40,941 bases of DNA from CAZJRQ01 sp964548535. Its GTDB lineage: Bacteria > Bacillota > Clostridia > Oscillospirales > Ruminococcaceae. Location: assembly GCA_964548535.1 (NCBI GenBank), contig CAZJRQ010000021.1, forward strand, positions 1 to 40,941, in the 5' to 3' direction. The notes under the pieces were generated by a model that searched no databases, had not been told where the DNA came from, and saw only the letters and a list, made by a program, of their open reading frames with translations. Shown in pieces: positions 40,930 to 40,941 of this stretch. Made by a program: the position numbers and the translations under genes. Position 1 is the stretch's first letter. Each line of letters opens with the position of its first letter.

Positions 40930-40941
40930 GGAGGAATTTTT
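40928..40941 (+). promoter_or_regulatory. Shine-Dalgarno of a gene beyond the window
   Basis: AAGGAGGAATTTTT at the very end. It fits a gene starting within a few bases after the window, possibly an immunity gene if the preceding fragment is a toxin tip. Confidence 0.6.

Noticed and set aside
1..40941. tRNA, rRNA, CRISPR array, transposase, integrase or phage genes
   Set aside because: Read through both strands by eye; no cloverleaf with a convincing T-loop, no regularly spaced repeats and no matching protein motifs. A tRNAscan or CRISPR search was not possible.

Overview
The window looks like a chromosomal segment of a low-GC, strictly anaerobic Firmicute, most likely a gut or rumen Clostridium relative of the Ruminococcus / Oscillospiraceae type. 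The basis is AT-rich intergenic DNA, Gram-positive Shine-Dalgarno sites (AAAGGA, GGAGG), two T-box leaders, a one-chain pyruvate:ferredoxin oxidoreductase, and secreted lipoproteins acting on plant polysaccharide (a GH26 mannanase with a CBM35-like domain and an SGNH esterase). The genus is an inference. Two runs of exactly 100 N (6527-6626 and 38618-38717) are scaffold gaps, so this is a draft assembly. I saw no rRNA, tRNA, CRISPR array, transposase or phage gene.

Layout. 1-5435 (minus strand): a small membrane protein, hisS behind a T-box with a His (CAC) specifier, then mgsA and a MinD-like ATPase that lacks the usual C-terminal membrane helix, then a class B penicillin-binding protein. 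5588-7079: a DUF4830-like anchored protein, a strong terminator, and a non-coding island with two near-identical 151-bp direct repeats, one split by an N gap, plus a degenerate relative partly in inverted orientation. 7080-10688 (plus): a 4-oxalocrotonate tautomerase-like protein, an RsuA-type pseudouridine synthase, an orphan MsmK/UgpC sugar-transport ATPase and an SGNH-hydrolase lipoprotein. asnB (minus) converges on these. 12947-15280 (plus): tatD, a membrane-anchored GT2 glycosyltransferase and an SseB-like protein. 15430-22400 (minus): por/nifJ, a CLC antiporter with fluoride-clade signatures, and ridA downstream of ilvA; ilvA sits behind an Ile-type (ATT) T-box.

22863-28331 (plus): a Cys-cluster protein, a small membrane protein with a D-2-hydroxyacid dehydrogenase, a DUF5412-like protein, the proBA proline operon and a GtrA-type membrane protein. 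28398-30943 (minus): a metal-efflux operon (ArsR/SmtB repressor, stand-alone HMA domain, Zn/Cd-type P1B ATPase) with a 9-6-9 operator lying on its -10 box. 31271-33016: the GH26 lipoprotein. 33184-36455 (minus): a FemAB-like peptidyltransferase and a CNNM/CorC - 4TM protein - DUF6472 operon. 36709-39486 (minus): a two-permease FtsX-type ABC exporter whose first permease is cut by the second N gap. It is divergent from an unknown two-TM protein whose leader holds an intrinsic terminator. The last 130 bases contain a 37-codon reading frame resembling the tip of a deaminase-type toxin, and end on a Shine-Dalgarno for a gene outside the window.

How it fits together: most genes are housekeeping (translation, Ile, Pro and Asn supply, envelope growth, pyruvate fermentation). 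The accessory interest lies in the 6.3-7.0 kb repeat island, the regulatory DNA (T-boxes, the por palindrome, the metal operator, the attenuator-like leader) and the right edge.
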